64,000 nt of DNA, taken from Spirodela intermedia (lineage: Eukaryota; Streptophyta; Magnoliopsida; Alismatales; Araceae). The notes below the pieces were generated by a model that saw only the letters and a list, made by a program, of their open reading frames with translations, was not told the origin of the DNA and searched no databases. This document shows positions 61,641 to 64,000 of the stretch, one piece after another. The DNA lies in contig LR746270.1 in the NCBI GenBank assembly GCA_902729315.2, positions 8,096,721 through 8,160,720 of the forward strand, read 5' to 3'. The translations under genes and the position numbers were made by a program. Position 1 is the stretch's first letter; each line of letters opens with the position of its first letter.

Positions 61641-64000
61641 TGAAAAATTTCAAGATGATATGGCTGTTATGGATGTATGCCACCTTATATTTGGCATATT
61701 GTGGTAATTTGATGTTGATGCCACTCATTAGTATATAAATAATAATTGTGTATGTTATAGAAATGGTGATAAATTTATTTTATGCTCAATAAAATACAAT
61801 TGACGTTTTGAATGTCATGATTGAGAAAAGGGAGGTAATATTAATTGATAGAAATTAACTCTTTAGCAACTAAATGAAATATCAAAATTATTTACATTGG
61901 TGAAAATATGAAGTATACTTTTAAATATCAATAATGTATACCTAGGCAATTCAAAAAGTATTAACTGATTTTATTCTTATCCATGACTCACCAAATCACC
62001 TTCCTTTTTTGAGGGATATTCAACCTTATATTGATATCATTGGTGAAATATTACTAGAGAAAATACTAATCAGAGGTAACATGAGTTTGTGCTCAATTAT
62101 TGTATTGCTAGTTTAAAAAAAGATGAAAGTTGTTGTATATGTGTAGATAGTGAAGCCATTAATGAGATTTATATTAAATACATATTTCTAATTCATAGAT
62201 TAGATGATATACTTGACATACCATATGACTCGAATATTTTCTCTAAGGTTGATTTGAAAAATCACTACCATCAAATCAGAATTCATTTATGTGATGAATA
62301 GAAAATAATTTTGAAGATAAAAATAGAACTTTATAAATGATAAGTAGTACAATTTGGTTTAGCAGATGGTCCTAACACACATTAAAATAATGAATCACAT
62401 GTTAAAATTATTTATTAAGAATTTTTTCATTGTTTATTTTGATGACAATTCTACTTTACATTCCACTTAAGATGAACATATCATTCAATTGGATTCTTGT
62501 TAACAAATTTAGAGTACAATGAGTTATAAAAAAATATAAATAAATGTAACTTTATAACTATCAATTATGTTATTAATATATATATAAGTACTTTTGTTAA
62601 AATTAATGTAGATGTCATTAATGTTGATGAAGAAAATGTATGAATTATCAAAGATTAGTTAATTCTTAATAACATCCACATATCAAAGAAAATTTTATTA
62701 GTGTTAATTTTGATGAATTAATAATTTTTACCACATATTTATAAAAAAAGTATAGCTTCATTATTGCATCAATTACATAATTTTTTAAAAACGAAATTTT
62801 AATTTGGACAGAAGAAGCATTTAAAAGTTTTACTCTTGCTAAAGAAAAAAATATATTCTATCCATGTATTAACACTATCAAAATTTTGAAAATTATTTAA
62901 GATAGAACGTGATACATCAATTATACGAGTATGCGTTATTGTACCCCAAAAAGGCTGTCCAATTTCATTTTATAGTGAAAAACTCATAATAGAAAGAGAA
63001 AATAGATAACTTATTTGAGAATATATGTAGTTTGATGGGAATTTATCATGTTGAATGATCATTGAATGTTAAAATCAATTAACTATCAAATCAATGTCAT
63101 GAAAGATGCATGCCAAATGATTATACTTAACTCAAATATTCACTTTTACCATCAAATATAATCAGGCAAAATTGAATCAAGTTGTAAATGCACTTAACAG
63201 AAAATTATGTTGCCCTTTTTGCTGAAATCTCCGGTTTAAAATTTATGAGTGACTTATATGAAGATGATGATGATTTTGTCAAAATTTGGGAAGCTTTCAA
63301 GTTAGGTAGTCAACAAAAGATTTTATACACATAAAATATTTCATTTTCATGAAAATTAGTGGTGTATGCCACAAGTTATTGCATAAGAAATTGATATATA
63401 GATTATATGGAGGATTGAGATGACATTTGGAGTCTGATAAAATACTATATTTAATACATGAACTTTATTATTGGTTACAATTGAAGAAGGATATAAAAAA
63501 TTATATGAGAAGATATTAGATTTTTCAACTTTAACAATGGAAAATATTAAAATACAATGTTATATATTATAATCCTATTTTACAAGAAGACTATGGGGAA
63601 ATATATTTATAGATTTTATTTCATGATTATCATGTACTCAAAAAGACTAGATTTTATTATTGTGATTGTGGGTTGTTCTCCAAGATATCACAATTTATTT
63701 TTAGAAAGACAAATGATGTAATAAAAGCAGATAATTTATTTTTAAAAATAGTTTATTTGTATCCAAAATCAAAATTTTAGAATCAATCACATCAAATCAA
63801 AATATGATCTCTTCATTATCATGAGTTAATAATTAATAAATAATATAATTTTAGCCTTAACTCATGATAAATAGACTTATATTTATGTTAAATTGTGAAA
63901 AGTCATTTTCAGTTGATTAATATAATTTTTTGGTTAATTATGTGATTTTATATGATTTTATATAATTTTTATAGTCTTATTTTTGAGATAAATGAAGAAA
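61640..64000 (+). mobile_element. Decayed Ty3/gypsy retrotransposon pol region
   Basis: This is the wreck of a plant LTR-retrotransposon polyprotein gene in plus orientation, full of stops and frame changes. In order I can see a protease-end-like stretch (about 61656-61730). Reverse transcriptase follows: CVDSEAIN and KVDLKNHYHQIRI near 62135-62290, a QFGLADGPN-like motif near 62350, and YFDD at 62435-62446 in another frame. An RNase H-like WTEEAFKSF lies near 62810-62840, an integrase zinc-region-like YYWLQLKKDIKNYM near 63470-63510, and an integrase-core-like KISQFIF...NDVIKADNLF near 63680-63745. The order protease, RT, RNase H, integrase is the Ty3/gypsy order. It is extremely AT-rich, as expected after long cytosine deamination of a methylated element. 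No LTR is visible inside the window. It is not functional. Confidence 0.85.

Overview
The window is nuclear DNA from a flowering plant. The genes are interrupted by canonical GT-AG introns, several first exons are GC-rich and followed by AT-rich introns, and the proteins match plant families in detail. The steep GC drop after first exons and the many GA/CT microsatellites fit a monocot best, but this is an inference and the species cannot be named. I placed exon boundaries by hand from reading frame, splice signals and remembered family architecture. In every multi-exon model the exon phases close without a frame error.

Layout from left to right: (1) the 5' part of a PRP43-type DEAH-box RNA helicase on the minus strand (1-2689, running off the left edge); (2) a very acidic nuclear-type protein on the minus strand (3912-5455); (3) a small membrane protein on the plus strand (6765-7079) followed by tandem duplications; (4) a lysine/proline-rich single-pass membrane protein on the minus strand (10498-11668); (5) galactokinase in 13 exons on the minus strand (14695-24350); (6) TFIID subunit TAF6 in 12 exons on the plus strand (25928-35408), divergent from galactokinase; (7) a two-exon Werner-type 3'-5' exonuclease-fold protein on the plus strand (36311-37276) that has lost its catalytic acids; (8) a plastid-type MATE transporter of the DETOXIFICATION 45 group in 14 exons on the plus strand (38644-52358); (9) a clade-D-type protein phosphatase 2C in 4 exons on the minus strand (53856-59601); (10) a degenerate satellite-like array and an AT-rich wreck of a Ty3/gypsy retrotransposon pol region (about 61640 to the right edge).

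The genes are unrelated single-function genes (RNA processing, galactose salvage, transcription initiation, metabolite transport, phosphatase signalling). There is no operon or gene cluster. Galactokinase and TAF6 share a 1.6 kb divergent promoter region; the MATE and phosphatase genes converge.

The noncoding sequence is unusually rich in local duplications with periods of about 125-170 bp and in GA/CT microsatellites at gene edges. I found no previously undescribed multi-gene system. The best leads are the catalytically dead exonuclease-fold protein, the duplicated promoter with a 9-bp array in front of it, a GC-AG intron in galactokinase, an orphan core promoter facing the galactokinase 3' end, and a compositionally foreign segment in the phosphatase intron.
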